Counted from the stretch's first letter, positions 5,636 to 13,130 are shown. The stretch is DNA of 22,541 nucleotides from a virus (IMGVR_UViG_3300047480_000697:1-22541), one strand, 5' to 3'. The notes: generated from the letters alone by a model not told the origin. Made by a program: numbers and translations.

Positions 5636-6541
5636 TTAAAAGAATTTCTTCATTTCTTCAGATGAATACCATTCTTTATTACTAGTACTATTATACGAAA
5701 AATTATTAGTATTATTATCGTTAATCAATATGTAGTATTTCCCATAATCTTTTACCGTGCCAAGTTCAAAACTTGACAAGATATCTTCACTCAATTTTTC
5801 CCCTGCCCTAAGACCAACTATTTCTATCATTGACTCATCAACAAGTGATCTAGCTATTTCATAAATATTTGCACTCTTCATTTTAGGAACAAATATTTCT
5901 GCTCCAGACATGTTGTCCATGAAAGAAACAGACCATTCTGCAGCCTTATCAGATCCTATAAAAAACCTAGTCATACCCTTATGTGTTACTGGTATTTTTT
6001 CATTATTTTCCTTTAAAATCTTCCATTTTTTAAATATAGAGCCATTGCTTCCAATAAGATTTCCAAATCTAACTACAGAAAACTTAGTATTTGATAAGCC
6101 ATTTGAAAGTATCACATTTTTCTCAGAAAGTAATTTGCTTACGCCATATATGCTAGTTGGAAGACAGGCTTTATCAGTTGATACAAACAATACCTTTTTT
6201 ACACCATTTTGAATTGCAGCATTTATAACATTATTTGTTCCTAAAACATTTACCTTTATTGTTTCATCTGGACTTTTTTCAGCTAGATCTATATGCTTCA
6301 TTGCAGCAGTATGAAAAACAAAATCAATTCCTTTCACAATATTGAACAATGAGTCATAGTTTTTTATATCTCCAATAACATACCTAACTCTTGGATCATT
6401 TATTTCCATTGAAGATTCAAACTGTCTTGTTTCATTTCTTGAAAACATAACTATTTCTTCTGTATCTAAATTTAGCAAAAGTTTTTTACATATTTCTTTT
6501 CCTAAAGACCCAGATCCACCAGTTATTAAATATTTATACAT
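5636..6541 (-). CDS. UDP-sugar 4,6-dehydratase (CapD/FnlA/PseB-like SDR)
   Basis: 301 residues. An extended short-chain dehydrogenase: the NAD(P)-binding motif TGGSGSLG at residues 7-14, then FSRNET and FESSM typical of the FlaA1/CapD group, AAMKHIDLAEKSP near residue 85, STDKACLP with the active-site region near residue 121, and the YGVSK Tyr/Lys pair near residue 132. These enzymes convert UDP-GlcNAc to a 4-keto-6-deoxy sugar, the first step to rare surface sugars. The start overlaps the upstream glycosyltransferase by 8 nt. It is the last gene of the ftsZ-sugar operon. Whether it keeps or inverts C5 cannot be read from sequence. Confidence 0.88.
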   Translation of the reverse strand: MYKYLITGGSGSLGKEICKKLLLNLDTEEIVMFSRNETRQFESSMEINDPRVRYVIGDIKNYDSLFNIVKGIDFVFHTAAMKHIDLAEKSPDETIKVNVLGTNNVINAAIQNGVKKVLFVSTDKACLPTSIYGVSKLLSEKNVILSNGLSNTKFSVVRFGNLIGSNGSIFKKWKILKENNEKIPVTHKGMTRFFIGSDKAAEWSVSFMDNMSGAEIFVPKMKSANIYEIARSLVDESMIEIVGLRAGEKLSEDILSSFELGTVKDYGKYYILINDNNTNNFSYNSTSNKEWYSSEEMKKFF

Positions 6542-7298
6542 TTCTTTTTGGAATCTTTCTATTTTCTACTGCAACTAATTGTCCCATATGATTTGCTCTT
6601 ACATCTTTTCTTACCCATGTTTGACCATACCCTAATCTTACCGCATGGTATTGAAAAGCTGGATCATCGCTAAGATTTAAAAGGGAATTATGAGACCATG
6701 GCAGATCATAAAATGCTGGTGAATTTACTAATAGCATCCCAGCAGTATTCCAGTGCTCTTCAATTCTTGGATCTTTATTTATAACATCACCCTTTAGCCC
6801 ATATGCTGGTACATCAACACTTACAATAGGATGATCAATCTCAAATAATTTTTCAACGGTAACCACATCAACAAACATATCTGAATCTACATAAAGTATT
6901 GCATCATAATTTACAACTCCATAATTTTGTTCTGTACAGTCTTCTCCCCAATGATGACCTGACATCTTCCTATGTCTTTGTGCAAATTCTCTAATAAGAT
7001 TTCTTCCAGTTTCAATTCTAATCCATCTATTTCCAGAAGTTACCACATCTTCCATGTCATTTATTGTATATGTCCAATAGTCGCCATTTACTTCTTTTAA
7101 AGCATCTATTACTTCAGAAAATACTTCAATTCCACGATTATCTAATTCAAAAGATGCAAAGAACTTAGCATTTGGAAATTTGTCTAGCACGACATTTCTA
7201 CTTTGTATCCAAGCCATGTGCTCTTTTCTGTCAACCTTCCATCCAACTAATGGAGTACCAATAACAAAATGTTTATTATAATCAACTTCTTTAAACAT
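6534..7298 (-). CDS. GT-A-type glycosyltransferase
   Basis: 254 residues without signal or membrane segments. The YVDSDMF motif near residue 136 fits a DxD metal/nucleotide-sugar site in a GT-A fold. It is preceded by an N-terminal beta strand (FVIGTPLVGW) and followed by an acceptor-type half with HWNTAGMLLVN and FQYHAVRLGYG. It probably moves a sugar from a nucleotide donor to a glycan or protein. It overlaps the FkbM methyltransferase by 1 nt and the dehydratase by 8 nt, so it is coupled to both. The exact donor and acceptor are unknown. Confidence 0.7.
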   Translation of the reverse strand: MFKEVDYNKHFVIGTPLVGWKVDRKEHMAWIQSRNVVLDKFPNAKFFASFELDNRGIEVFSEVIDALKEVNGDYWTYTINDMEDVVTSGNRWIRIETGRNLIREFAQRHRKMSGHHWGEDCTEQNYGVVNYDAILYVDSDMFVDVVTVEKLFEIDHPIVSVDVPAYGLKGDVINKDPRIEEHWNTAGMLLVNSPAFYDLPWSHNSLLNLSDDPAFQYHAVRLGYGQTWVRKDVRANHMGQLVAVENRKIPKRNV

Positions 7299-7999
7299 TA
7301 CAACCTTCTACTAATTAATTCATTAAATACTTCTTGGGAAATAAACCACGAATCATGTCTTGATTTATTTTCAAGAATATGAATGTACCCTTTTTCCTTT
7401 AATAAATTTTCAATTGGCATTTTATTTTCTGTATGATTATGCTCTACAGCTATTAGCCCAAAAGATCTTGAGAAATCATAAGCATTTAATATTTTAAACT
7501 CAGAGCCTTCTGTATCTATTGATAGAAATTCAATATATTGTGGAGCATTATTATTATCTAATAAGTCTTTTAATGATATTGTTTTAACATCATAAGTTTC
7601 ACCATTATTTTTTCTTACCCCTGACCAAGAATCTTTAAACGCATCACTTTGCATACCTGAAACACATTGAAAATCTCTAACTGCTAAAAATTTTACAATT
7701 TCATTACTCTTATCTGACACACACACATCATCAACAATAATACAGTTTCTCTTATCTTTTAATACTCTATTGTAGTATGGAACTGGTTCTACAAGAATTC
7801 CATTCCATCCATGGTAGGTCTCTAATAAAAATGTATTAGACATAATTATTCCATCACATGCACCAAACTCTACAAAGTATCCTGGGTTTTTATTGAAGCA
7901 AAATAAAGCTAGTACATCTTGCCCAAGTTGTGAATATGTTTCTGTAGTTGTTGCAAACTTTTCAAATAACTTAGTTATCTTATCTAATTCTTTTTGCAT
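7298..7999 (-). CDS. FkbM-family methyltransferase
   Basis: 233 residues. Starts with a helical segment, then SQLGQD near residue 22, the SAM-binding region FVEFGACDG near residues 42-50, LVEPVP near residue 71, and the diagnostic FLSIDTEGSEFKIL motif near residue 163 with VEHNHTE after it. FkbM enzymes O-methylate sugars in polysaccharides, glycolipids and antibiotics. Here it could cap a phage-directed glycan. One-base overlaps with both neighbours show tight coupling. Confidence 0.9.
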   Translation of the reverse strand: MQKELDKITKLFEKFATTTETYSQLGQDVLALFCFNKNPGYFVEFGACDGIIMSNTFLLETYHGWNGILVEPVPYYNRVLKDKRNCIIVDDVCVSDKSNEIVKFLAVRDFQCVSGMQSDAFKDSWSGVRKNNGETYDVKTISLKDLLDNNNAPQYIEFLSIDTEGSEFKILNAYDFSRSFGLIAVEHNHTENKMPIENLLKEKGYIHILENKSRHDSWFISQEVFNELISRRL

Positions 8000-8664
8000 T
8001 ATATGTCCAAACTATTTAGCAAGTTCTTATAATTAATCATTGATCCAACATCAAAATATTCTCCATAAACTCTAAATGCATAGTGATCATTAAAATTATC
8101 TTTGATACTATTCATTAGTGATATTCCAGGATGTGCATCTTCAGGACTCATGTTATATAAAATTTCTGAACTCATACCTAAAGCTCCCCACATGTGTTCA
8201 TAGTTGCAATTAGGCTGTTTATCTTGTATATCTATTATAGAATTATTTACAAATTCAACCTGTCCAACTTTACCTTTTAAAACTGGATTTACTTCCCAAC
8301 ATGCTACTGATATTGAATATTTTATTAAAGATTCAGACAAAACTTCATAGGGATTTTCACCTTTAAAATATGTGTCAGCCATTCCAATTAAATAAGATTC
8401 AGATGGGTGTGTTGATGCCATCTTTAATACAGCATCATTCATCGTAGAAGGTTCAACAATTATTAATTCTGCATCTAGATCAAAAGATTCAACTAGGTCT
8501 TTCCATTTTTTAGATGTACAAACTAAAACTTTATCGGTATATGGCAACATTTGATTTACTTGTCTTTTAATTAATGGAGTGCTGTCAGAGTCACAGGGCA
8601 AAGAAAATTTAGGCAAACCATTAAACCTAGTTGCTTTTCCAGAAGCTGGAATTAATCCAATCAT
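7999..8664 (-). CDS. Sugar-phosphate nucleotidyltransferase-like protein
   Basis: 221 residues. The N-terminus LIPASGKATRFNGLPKFSLP is a variant of the G-x-G-T/A-R...P-K signature of NTP-transferases (RmlA/GlmU N-terminal fold). GMADTYF near residue 125 holds the metal-binding Asp, and MWGALGMSSE, YGEYFDVGSMINYKNL fit the sugar-binding and closing parts. It should join a sugar-1-phosphate to UTP, dTTP or CTP. It lacks the C-terminal beta-helix. It overlaps the upstream glycosyltransferase by 4 nt. The substrate is not predictable. Confidence 0.8.
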   Translation of the reverse strand: MIGLIPASGKATRFNGLPKFSLPCDSDSTPLIKRQVNQMLPYTDKVLVCTSKKWKDLVESFDLDAELIIVEPSTMNDAVLKMASTHPSESYLIGMADTYFKGENPYEVLSESLIKYSISVACWEVNPVLKGKVGQVEFVNNSIIDIQDKQPNCNYEHMWGALGMSSEILYNMSPEDAHPGISLMNSIKDNFNDHYAFRVYGEYFDVGSMINYKNLLNSLDI

Positions 8665-9332
8665 CTCTTAACGTTCCATTTTTCCTTTAATAACTTAACA
8701 TCATCTGTTCTTGAGTCCATCATCCAGGAAAATTCTTCCGTTGAACTAGTTCCCTGCATATCACTTTGCATTGCACACTTATGAACTCTAAACTGTTTAT
8801 ATCCATTTTTTGTAGCATTTTGAGCAATATCATCATCAAGACCCCAATATGTAAATCTTTCATCAACAAGCATATCTTTAAATAATTTTGATTTTATCAT
8901 AAAACAATCTCCACGCATACCATGGTCTCCATAGGTTCCTTTTGTTTCTTGCGGAGCACTATTAGATATTTTTGGTGCAGGATATGTAATTGCAATTTTT
9001 TCATTTGAAGCTAAAACTTCTGCCAATTCTTTTCCAACATTTCCAAATATATCAATATCATCATTTGAAATAATTAAATATGCATCAATTTTTTCAGCGT
9101 CTAAGATAGATTTATTCCATTGTTGTGCAAGAGTTAGACCTCTAGTATCCACATACTTGGTTCTTTCTCTAAAAGAACATTCTCTTTCAAGTATTTCTCT
9201 ATCTTCATCTTTATGACCATTATCATATATCCATACTTCATCTATTGATAAATCTATTAGATATTTGTCAAGTAGGCTTATTGTTCTATAAGGTTCAATA
9301 ATTGTTGTTATTGCAACTATAATCTTATTCAC
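8661..9332 (-). CDS. GT-A glycosyltransferase (GT2-like)
   Basis: 223 residues, GTG start overlapping the end of ftsZ by 8 nt. A beta-alpha opening ([22 protein letters not shown]), VWIYDNG near residue 33, the [10 protein letters not shown] stretch and a DxD-type site SNDDIDIFG near residue 90 mark a GT-A glycosyltransferase; [13 protein letters not shown] and [11 protein letters not shown] near residue 165 fit the acceptor/catalytic acid part. No transmembrane helix is seen, so it would act at the cytoplasmic face. The overlap with ftsZ means its translation depends on ribosomes finishing FtsZ. Confidence 0.75.
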   Translation of the reverse strand: MNKIIVAITTIIEPYRTISLLDKYLIDLSIDEVWIYDNGHKDEDREILERECSFRERTKYVDTRGLTLAQQWNKSILDAEKIDAYLIISNDDIDIFGNVGKELAEVLASNEKIAITYPAPKISNSAPQETKGTYGDHGMRGDCFMIKSKLFKDMLVDERFTYWGLDDDIAQNATKNGYKQFRVHKCAMQSDMQGTSSTEEFSWMMDSRTDDVKLLKEKWNVKR

Positions 9333-10260
9333 TTGTAAATCCTGTCGCTACAACAGTTACTAAAATTCCTTCTTCAAGATCTTCATCTAGTACTGTTCCA
9401 AATATTATATCAGCATCTTCATGTGCTTTATCTGAAACCAATGAGGCAATTGCATTAACTTCCTGCATCTTTATTTGTCCAGATGACGCTATTGATATTA
9501 GTACACCAGTAGCACCATTTAAATCTACATCAAGAATTGGACTTGTAATTGCCTGTGTACCTGCAGCATACGCACGATCTTCTCCATCAGCATATCCAAT
9601 TCCCATAAATGCAGATCCAGCATCTTTCATGACTCTTTTAATGTCTGCAAAGTCAATATTAATTTGACCAGGTGTGGTAATTAAATCTGATATACCTGCA
9701 ACTGCTTTTAATAGAACATTATCAGCTTCTTTAAAGGCATCTTCCATTGATATGTCTGGATCAAGCATTTGAACTAAATTTTCATTTGGAATAACAATTA
9801 ACGTATCCACTTCTTTTTTAAAGTTTTCAATACCTTCAAGAGCATTATTCATTCTTTTCTTACCCTCAAAACCAAATGGGGTGGTTACTACACCAACTGT
9901 CAATGCACCAGATTTTTTAGCACAATTAGCAACAATTGGAGCTGATCCAGTTCCAGTTCCACCACCCATACCTGCGGTAACAAATACTACATCTGCACCC
10001 TGAATTACTTCGGTTATTTCATGGGCACTATCTTTAGCGGCAAGTCTTCCAACATTTGGATCTGCACCTGCACCAAGACCCTTTGTTCTTTCTTTTCCAA
10101 TGTCAATCTTAACATCAGCTAAACTTGGTAGTAATGCTTGTGCATCTGTATTGATAGCAATAAATTCAACTCCTGATAATCCTTGATTTATCATACTATT
10201 TACGGCGTTAGTGCCACCGCCACCACAGCCAACTACTTTAATGTCAACAAAATTACTCAT
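9325..10260 (-). CDS. ftsZ: FtsZ, bacterial type, lacking the C-terminal linker and tail peptide
   Basis: 311 residues. The GTPase half has [12 protein letters not shown] (residues 9-20), NTDAQAL (37-43), the tubulin signature [12 protein letters not shown] (97-108), and [10 protein letters not shown] (127-136). The T7 synergy loop [11 protein letters not shown] (201-211) keeps both acidic residues, and the second domain runs through IIFGTV to VTVVATGF. All parts needed to bind and hydrolyse GTP and to polymerise are intact. It ends straight after this core: the variable linker and the terminal peptide that binds FtsA, SepF or ZipA are missing (cellular actinobacterial FtsZ is roughly 380-480). 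It has its own leaderless promoter and heads the sugar operon. It could poison, shift or sustain the host division ring. Confidence 0.95.
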   Translation of the reverse strand: MSNFVDIKVVGCGGGGTNAVNSMINQGLSGVEFIAINTDAQALLPSLADVKIDIGKERTKGLGAGADPNVGRLAAKDSAHEITEVIQGADVVFVTAGMGGGTGTGSAPIVANCAKKSGALTVGVVTTPFGFEGKKRMNNALEGIENFKKEVDTLIVIPNENLVQMLDPDISMEDAFKEADNVLLKAVAGISDLITTPGQINIDFADIKRVMKDAGSAFMGIGYADGEDRAYAAGTQAITSPILDVDLNGATGVLISIASSGQIKMQEVNAIASLVSDKAHEDADIIFGTVLDEDLEEGILVTVVATGFTSE

Positions 10261-10266
10261 TTATCA

Positions 10267-10272
10267 ATTATA
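10267..10272 (-). promoter_or_regulatory. Leaderless promoter (-10) of ftsZ
   Basis: Minus strand TATAAT, then TGATAA, then ATG: the box ends 6 nt before the start codon and no Shine-Dalgarno is present. It overlaps the 3' end of the 63-aa gene. No consensus -35 at 16-18 nt is visible. Confidence 0.6.
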
Positions 10273-10274
10273 CC

Positions 10275-10466
10275 TTAGTGAGACTCAAGTCTGGTATCAA
10301 TGTTATCTTCAAAAATTTTAAACACTACCATACAAGGATCTCCACCTTCTTCCCATTCTTGTGCCTCTTCATCAGACATAAAAGGGTCTCCTACATGTGT
10401 ATTACAGAATGGGTCAGAAATCCAACCCTTTTCAATACCATAATCACGCCATTCAAAGAAATCCAT
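10275..10466 (-). CDS. Unknown acidic protein, 63 aa
   Basis: 63 residues, strongly acidic (17 Asp/Glu), starting MDFFEWRDYGIEKGW. It holds two Cys, in SDPFCNTHVGDPF and GGDPCMVVF, and a DEEAQEWEEGG stretch. No family is recognised. The ATG overlaps the stop of the 47-aa gene (TAATG). It is the last gene before ftsZ and the two are 14 nt apart, but ftsZ seems to have its own promoter. Low isoelectric point and small size would fit a phage protein that binds or mimics a host factor, though nothing proves it. Confidence 0.7.
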   Translation of the reverse strand: MDFFEWRDYGIEKGWISDPFCNTHVGDPFMSDEEAQEWEEGGDPCMVVFKIFEDNIDTRLESH

Positions 10467-10609
10467 TACTTACTTACCTCTTCTGTATATTTTTTCCACA
10501 TGTTATTTGTTTCTTCAATTTTTGCTAAAGCTTCTACTACTGTTAAATCTAGTAGTTCTTCTTTATCTAAACCAATTTTTTCTGCGTATCTTAATACCTT
10601 TTGAATCAT
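10466..10609 (-). CDS. Unknown small helical protein, 47 aa
   Basis: 47 residues, predicted by eye to be mostly helical (residues 1-20 and 23-45), Glu/Lys/Leu-rich, with no Cys. It starts at an ATG that overlaps the previous stop (ATGA) and ends in a TAATG overlap with the 63-aa gene. The coupling on both sides is the main support that it is a real gene. No family recognised. Confidence 0.65.
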   Translation of the reverse strand: MIQKVLRYAEKIGLDKEELLDLTVVEALAKIEETNNMWKKYTEEVSK

Positions 10610-10779
10610 TTTCTCATCTCCATAATTATATATTCAATTGCGTGGTCAATAGTTGCACCATTTTCTTTAAGCCATTTTAATTTATTTAAAACAGAACCCA
10701 GAGTTGCTTTTCTTGTAAACTCAGAACTGTTTTGTAATTCTTTTACTTGCTCTTTATAGTAATGATAATCTTCTGACAT
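10606..10779 (-). CDS. Unknown small protein, 57 aa
   Basis: 57 residues with a Tyr/His-rich start (MSEDYHYYKEQVKEL), two amphipathic helices and RKATLGSVLNKLKWLKENGAT in the middle. No known family. The ATG overlaps the stop of the proteasome-like gene (TAATG), and its own TGA overlaps the next ATG. The order hydrolase, 57 aa, 47 aa, 63 aa is coupled throughout, so these could be adaptors or partners of the hydrolase; this is inference from position only. Confidence 0.65.
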   Translation of the reverse strand: MSEDYHYYKEQVKELQNSSEFTRKATLGSVLNKLKWLKENGATIDHAIEYIIMEMRK

Positions 10780-11342
10780 TACCCCACCAAATAGTCAAAT
10801 GGCTTATTTACTGATACTGCATATTTGGAAGCTGCCTCTAAAGCTAAGGTAAGTCTTTCTTTTGGAGAAATGTCAAAGTCTTTTGTAGTGTATAGCGATC
10901 CAAGAGCAAACTTGCTACCAGATCCAAGTGCCATATAATCTTCATACCACTCTAGTGCTTGTACATGTGACTGAACTTCAAAAAGTCTTCCATTTATGCC
11001 AACAATTAGATCAGCAACGTCATTATCAGACTCACTACCATCTGGCTCTTTAGATACTTCAATGACTAATTTATTTCTTTCAGCACACTCCATTAGTGCA
11101 GAAACAAACTCTTTATTCATATACTTATCAAGATTGTCTAAATCTGGGTTTGGTAGTTCAAGGTCATACTGAAAAACTTTTCCAGCTCTGACGCTTCCAC
11201 AATAGGCAAATAAAAATGGTCCATTCTTAAATATTTTTGGACTTTTCATTGGTATTGCAAGATCTACAGTAGTATCCGATAGTAAGCTGTCTGAACCAAA
11301 ATATAGTTTTCCATTTTCTTTAATTGCAACTATACAAGTCAT
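10779..11342 (-). CDS. Proteasome beta/HslV-like Ntn-hydrolase
   Basis: 187 residues. After Met removal the protein would start with Thr (MTCIVAI), the nucleophile of proteasome-type peptidases. Asp17 of the mature form is present in GSDS, and a conserved Lys follows in SPKIFK. FAYCGSVRAG fills the place of the FAG/AGS substrate-pocket strand, and ALGSGSKFALGSLY near residue 137 matches the Gly-Ser-Gly block of HslV and beta subunits. It has no propeptide, like HslV and unlike most actinobacterial PrcB. It may assemble into a ring protease or interfere with the host one. It is coupled to a 30-residue zinc finger upstream (TAATG). Confidence 0.85.
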   Translation of the reverse strand: MTCIVAIKENGKLYFGSDSLLSDTTVDLAIPMKSPKIFKNGPFLFAYCGSVRAGKVFQYDLELPNPDLDNLDKYMNKEFVSALMECAERNKLVIEVSKEPDGSESDNDVADLIVGINGRLFEVQSHVQALEWYEDYMALGSGSKFALGSLYTTKDFDISPKERLTLALEAASKYAVSVNKPFDYLVG

Positions 11343-11434
11343 TACTTTTCTCCATGGTTTTCTCTAATATGTGCTATTAAATCTAAAATATCTTCAAAAG
11401 AAGATTCACATTGATAACATTCATGCATGTCCAT
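11342..11434 (-). CDS. Minimal C2H2 zinc-finger protein, 30 aa
   Basis: 30 residues starting MDMHECYQCE. The pattern is Cys-x2-Cys-x12-His-x4-His, with Phe and Leu at the classical core positions (CYQCESSF...DLIAHIRENH). This is the textbook single C2H2 finger filling nearly the whole protein. It has an AAGG site upstream, starts 2 nt after the endonuclease VII stop, and its stop overlaps the start of the proteasome-like gene (TAATG). The finger could bind DNA, or a protein such as the hydrolase it is coupled to. It is too short for automatic gene calling. Confidence 0.65.
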   Translation of the reverse strand: MDMHECYQCESSFEDILDLIAHIRENHGEK

Positions 11435-11436
11435 AA

Positions 11437-11964
11437 TTATTTACCTTCTAAATATTTAATCATTGATCTTAATACTATTGTAGAGTCATCAATAAGACCT
11501 ATAGCACGATTACAGTTTTCACAAATAATCCCACGAACACACTTTCCGCAAGTCTTTTTAGTCTTACAGCAAGAATGATCATGATCAACTACAAATCTTT
11601 TTGACCATCTATTACATATCTTACAGGAATTTCCTTGTTTTGTCAACGTATCATTCCACTCTTTTAAAGATATTCCATATCTTCTCATAAGATTTTCATT
11701 TTTCTTTCTATGTGTGTCGCATACTTTACATCTAGAATTAATAAGATTTTCATTACCACATTTATTACACTTTCCATCATTTCTTCTATATGGTGGATTA
11801 CCACCTCTTTTTATGCAATTATCACATAAACCTTTTTTATTTGCTGCTGGTTGTATACATCCATTAATGCATACTCCATACTGCTCATAGCTCCAGTGTT
11901 TTTTACATAAACCTCTAGCACGAATTCTATCTGACCTACAGGAGTCTATAATACATTTAGGCAT
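11437..11964 (-). CDS. Recombination endonuclease VII (HNH family)
   Basis: 175 residues. The N-terminal 80 residues hold repeated CxxC-type zinc knuckles (CIIDSCRSD, CKKHW, CINGC, CDNC, CNKC, CKVC). The C-terminal part matches endonuclease VII: RRYGISLKEWNDTLTKQGNSC, CKIC, the FVVDHDHS catalytic motif near residue 125, GKCVRGIICENCNRAIGLI and the helix ending KYLEG. T4 endonuclease VII cuts Holliday junctions and branched DNA before packaging. A TGTTATAAT box ends 6 nt before the ATG, so the mRNA is probably leaderless. The window also encodes a RuvC-like resolvase. Confidence 0.92.
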   Translation of the reverse strand: MPKCIIDSCRSDRIRARGLCKKHWSYEQYGVCINGCIQPAANKKGLCDNCIKRGGNPPYRRNDGKCNKCGNENLINSRCKVCDTHRKKNENLMRRYGISLKEWNDTLTKQGNSCKICNRWSKRFVVDHDHSCCKTKKTCGKCVRGIICENCNRAIGLIDDSTIVLRSMIKYLEGK

Positions 11965-11970
11965 GTAACT

Positions 11971-11979
11971 ATTATAACA
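11971..11979 (-). promoter_or_regulatory. Extended -10 leaderless promoter of the endonuclease VII operon
   Basis: Minus strand TGTTATAAT, then AGTTAC, then ATG. It could drive the endonuclease, zinc finger, hydrolase and the small genes after them. Confidence 0.65.
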
Positions 11980-11981
11980 TG

Positions 11982-12461
11982 CTATTTATTATGACTGACC
12001 CAAAAATATGTGCATTTGTTTGGGCAGCATACATAGTCATTAAAATATTCTGCCTCTTTTTTATATTGTGGATATAGTTCTGGTGCTTTTTCATAAAGTC
12101 TTCCTCTATGAGTAGTCATTACTTTTATCCATCTATAATCATTCATCCAATCAGGATTTTTATTCTTATCTTGATTAGAAAAGTTTCTTTTATAAGTATC
12201 TTTAATAACATTCCAGTTATTTTCCCACTTATACCCTCTTAAATCCATTTCATTTCTAATAGCTTTAAGATAGTTGTACAGAGATGCTTCATATCCAGCA
12301 AACATTTTTACTGCAGGATGATTTCTCCAAGCACCACCTGGAGATTCATTTGCAAGTATGCTCATAATCTGACGACCCTCTAGTAATTGTTTTACTAAAC
12401 GTTTCTGATCAAGAACTTTTGCACAATCAGCAAAGCTGTTCTCTGGTAAAAATACTTGCAC
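11982..12461 (-). CDS. Pyrimidine-dimer DNA glycosylase-like protein
   Basis: 159 residues, GTG start overlapping the region of the FmdB stop. The opening MQVFLPENSFADCAKVLDQKRLVKQLLEG and GGAWRNHPAVKMFAGYE near residue 41-58 are the hallmarks of the Pyr_excise family (T4 endonuclease V-like; cyclobutane-dimer glycosylase/AP lyase) as found in actinobacteria. The rest is helical, with TTHRGRLYEKAPELYPQY near residue 117. It would start base-excision repair of UV damage in the phage or host genome. It is not a bare copy of T4 DenV, so activity is inferred. Confidence 0.8.
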   Translation of the reverse strand: MQVFLPENSFADCAKVLDQKRLVKQLLEGRQIMSILANESPGGAWRNHPAVKMFAGYEASLYNYLKAIRNEMDLRGYKWENNWNVIKDTYKRNFSNQDKNKNPDWMNDYRWIKVMTTHRGRLYEKAPELYPQYKKEAEYFNDYVCCPNKCTYFWVSHNK

Positions 12462-12463
12462 TA

Positions 12464-12637
12464 CTATCCGCCTGTCTTATAAAAACCTTTGCCTTTAAAC
12501 TGAATACCAGCGACATTAAATACTCTCTTAATATCGCCACCACAGTCTGGACATTTTTCAGGGTGTGGGTCGTTCATCCCCTTACTAATTTCCTTTACTT
12601 GTTCACATGATTCACATGAGTACATATAAATAGGCAT
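12464..12637 (-). CDS. FmdB-family zinc ribbon protein
   Basis: 57 residues from the ATG at 12637 (MPIYMYSC). CESC near residue 8 and CPDCGG near residue 29 form one zinc ribbon, and the ending VAGIQFKGKGFYKTGG is typical of FmdB-type regulators. Cellular relatives are short putative transcription factors. A TTG start further upstream is possible but lies inside the promoter. With the promoter placed just before the ATG, the transcript would be leaderless. In phages these proteins are of unknown use. Confidence 0.85.
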   Translation of the reverse strand: MPIYMYSCESCEQVKEISKGMNDPHPEKCPDCGGDIKRVFNVAGIQFKGKGFYKTGG

Positions 12638-12642
12638 AATAT

Positions 12643-12671
12643 ACTTTACCAAAAACTCTCTATTTTGTCAA
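12643..12671 (-). promoter_or_regulatory. Promoter of the FmdB-glycosylase unit
   Basis: Minus strand TTGACA (12666-12671), 17-nt spacer, TAAAGT (12643-12648), then five bases and the ATG. It sits directly behind the hairpin at 12673-12707. Confidence 0.7.
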
Positions 12672-12672
12672 G

Positions 12673-12707
12673 TATAGGCTCCCCCAGCATGTTTGAGGGA
12701 GCCTATA
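12673..12707 (-). terminator. Hairpin terminator after ssb
   Basis: A perfect 11-bp stem (tataggctccc with gggagcctata on the plus strand) around a 13-base loop, 7 nt past the SSB stop. No T-run follows, as is common for terminators in actinobacteria. Confidence 0.7.
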
Positions 12708-12713
12708 TTTAGG

Positions 12714-13130
12714 CTATGCCCAAGGATCTTCTTCTTCTTGAGCAATACTAACTACGTCATTTACAACGTTTGTGCTAGTTTTATTAGAAAAAGCAGACTT
12801 TTTAAATGTCAATGACTGCCCAATTTCTACTGCATCAATTTCAAATGCATTACCCTTGCTACCATCTTTACGATCAAATTCACGGTACTTTAATTTACCA
12901 TGAACAATCACTCTATTACCTTTAGTTAAAGATGATGCAACATTTTCTGCAAGACTTCTCCAGCAAACAACATCATAGAAGGCAGTTTCGCCATCTTTCC
13001 AGTTGCCACTCTGATCTTGTACTCTATCAGTACTTGCTAAACGAAGCTTAGCTAATACCTTACCTGAACCAAGATCCTTTTTTTCTGGATCTTTTACCAA
13101 GTTACCAACTACTGTAATTGTAGTAGCCAT
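12714..13130 (-). CDS. ssb: Single-stranded DNA-binding protein
   Basis: 138 residues. OB-fold SSB: TTITVVGNLVKDPEKK at the N-terminus, FYDVVCWRSLAENVASSLTKGNRVIVHGKLKYREF in the middle (residues 52-86) and FEIDAVEIGQSL closing the fold near residue 110. The C-terminal tail is acidic and ends EEEDPWA, close to the usual DDDIPF-type tip that docks replication and repair proteins. It coats ssDNA during replication. The start has a GGAG site 6-7 nt upstream. It closes the WhiB-containing operon. Confidence 0.94.
   Translation of the reverse strand: MATTITVVGNLVKDPEKKDLGSGKVLAKLRLASTDRVQDQSGNWKDGETAFYDVVCWRSLAENVASSLTKGNRVIVHGKLKYREFDRKDGSKGNAFEIDAVEIGQSLTFKKSAFSNKTSTNVVNDVVSIAQEEEDPWA

Noticed and set aside
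9325-10260. PhuZ or TubZ-type phage tubulin
   Set aside because: The motifs ([25 protein letters not shown]) are those of bacterial FtsZ, and no PhuZ-type C-terminal acidic tail is present.
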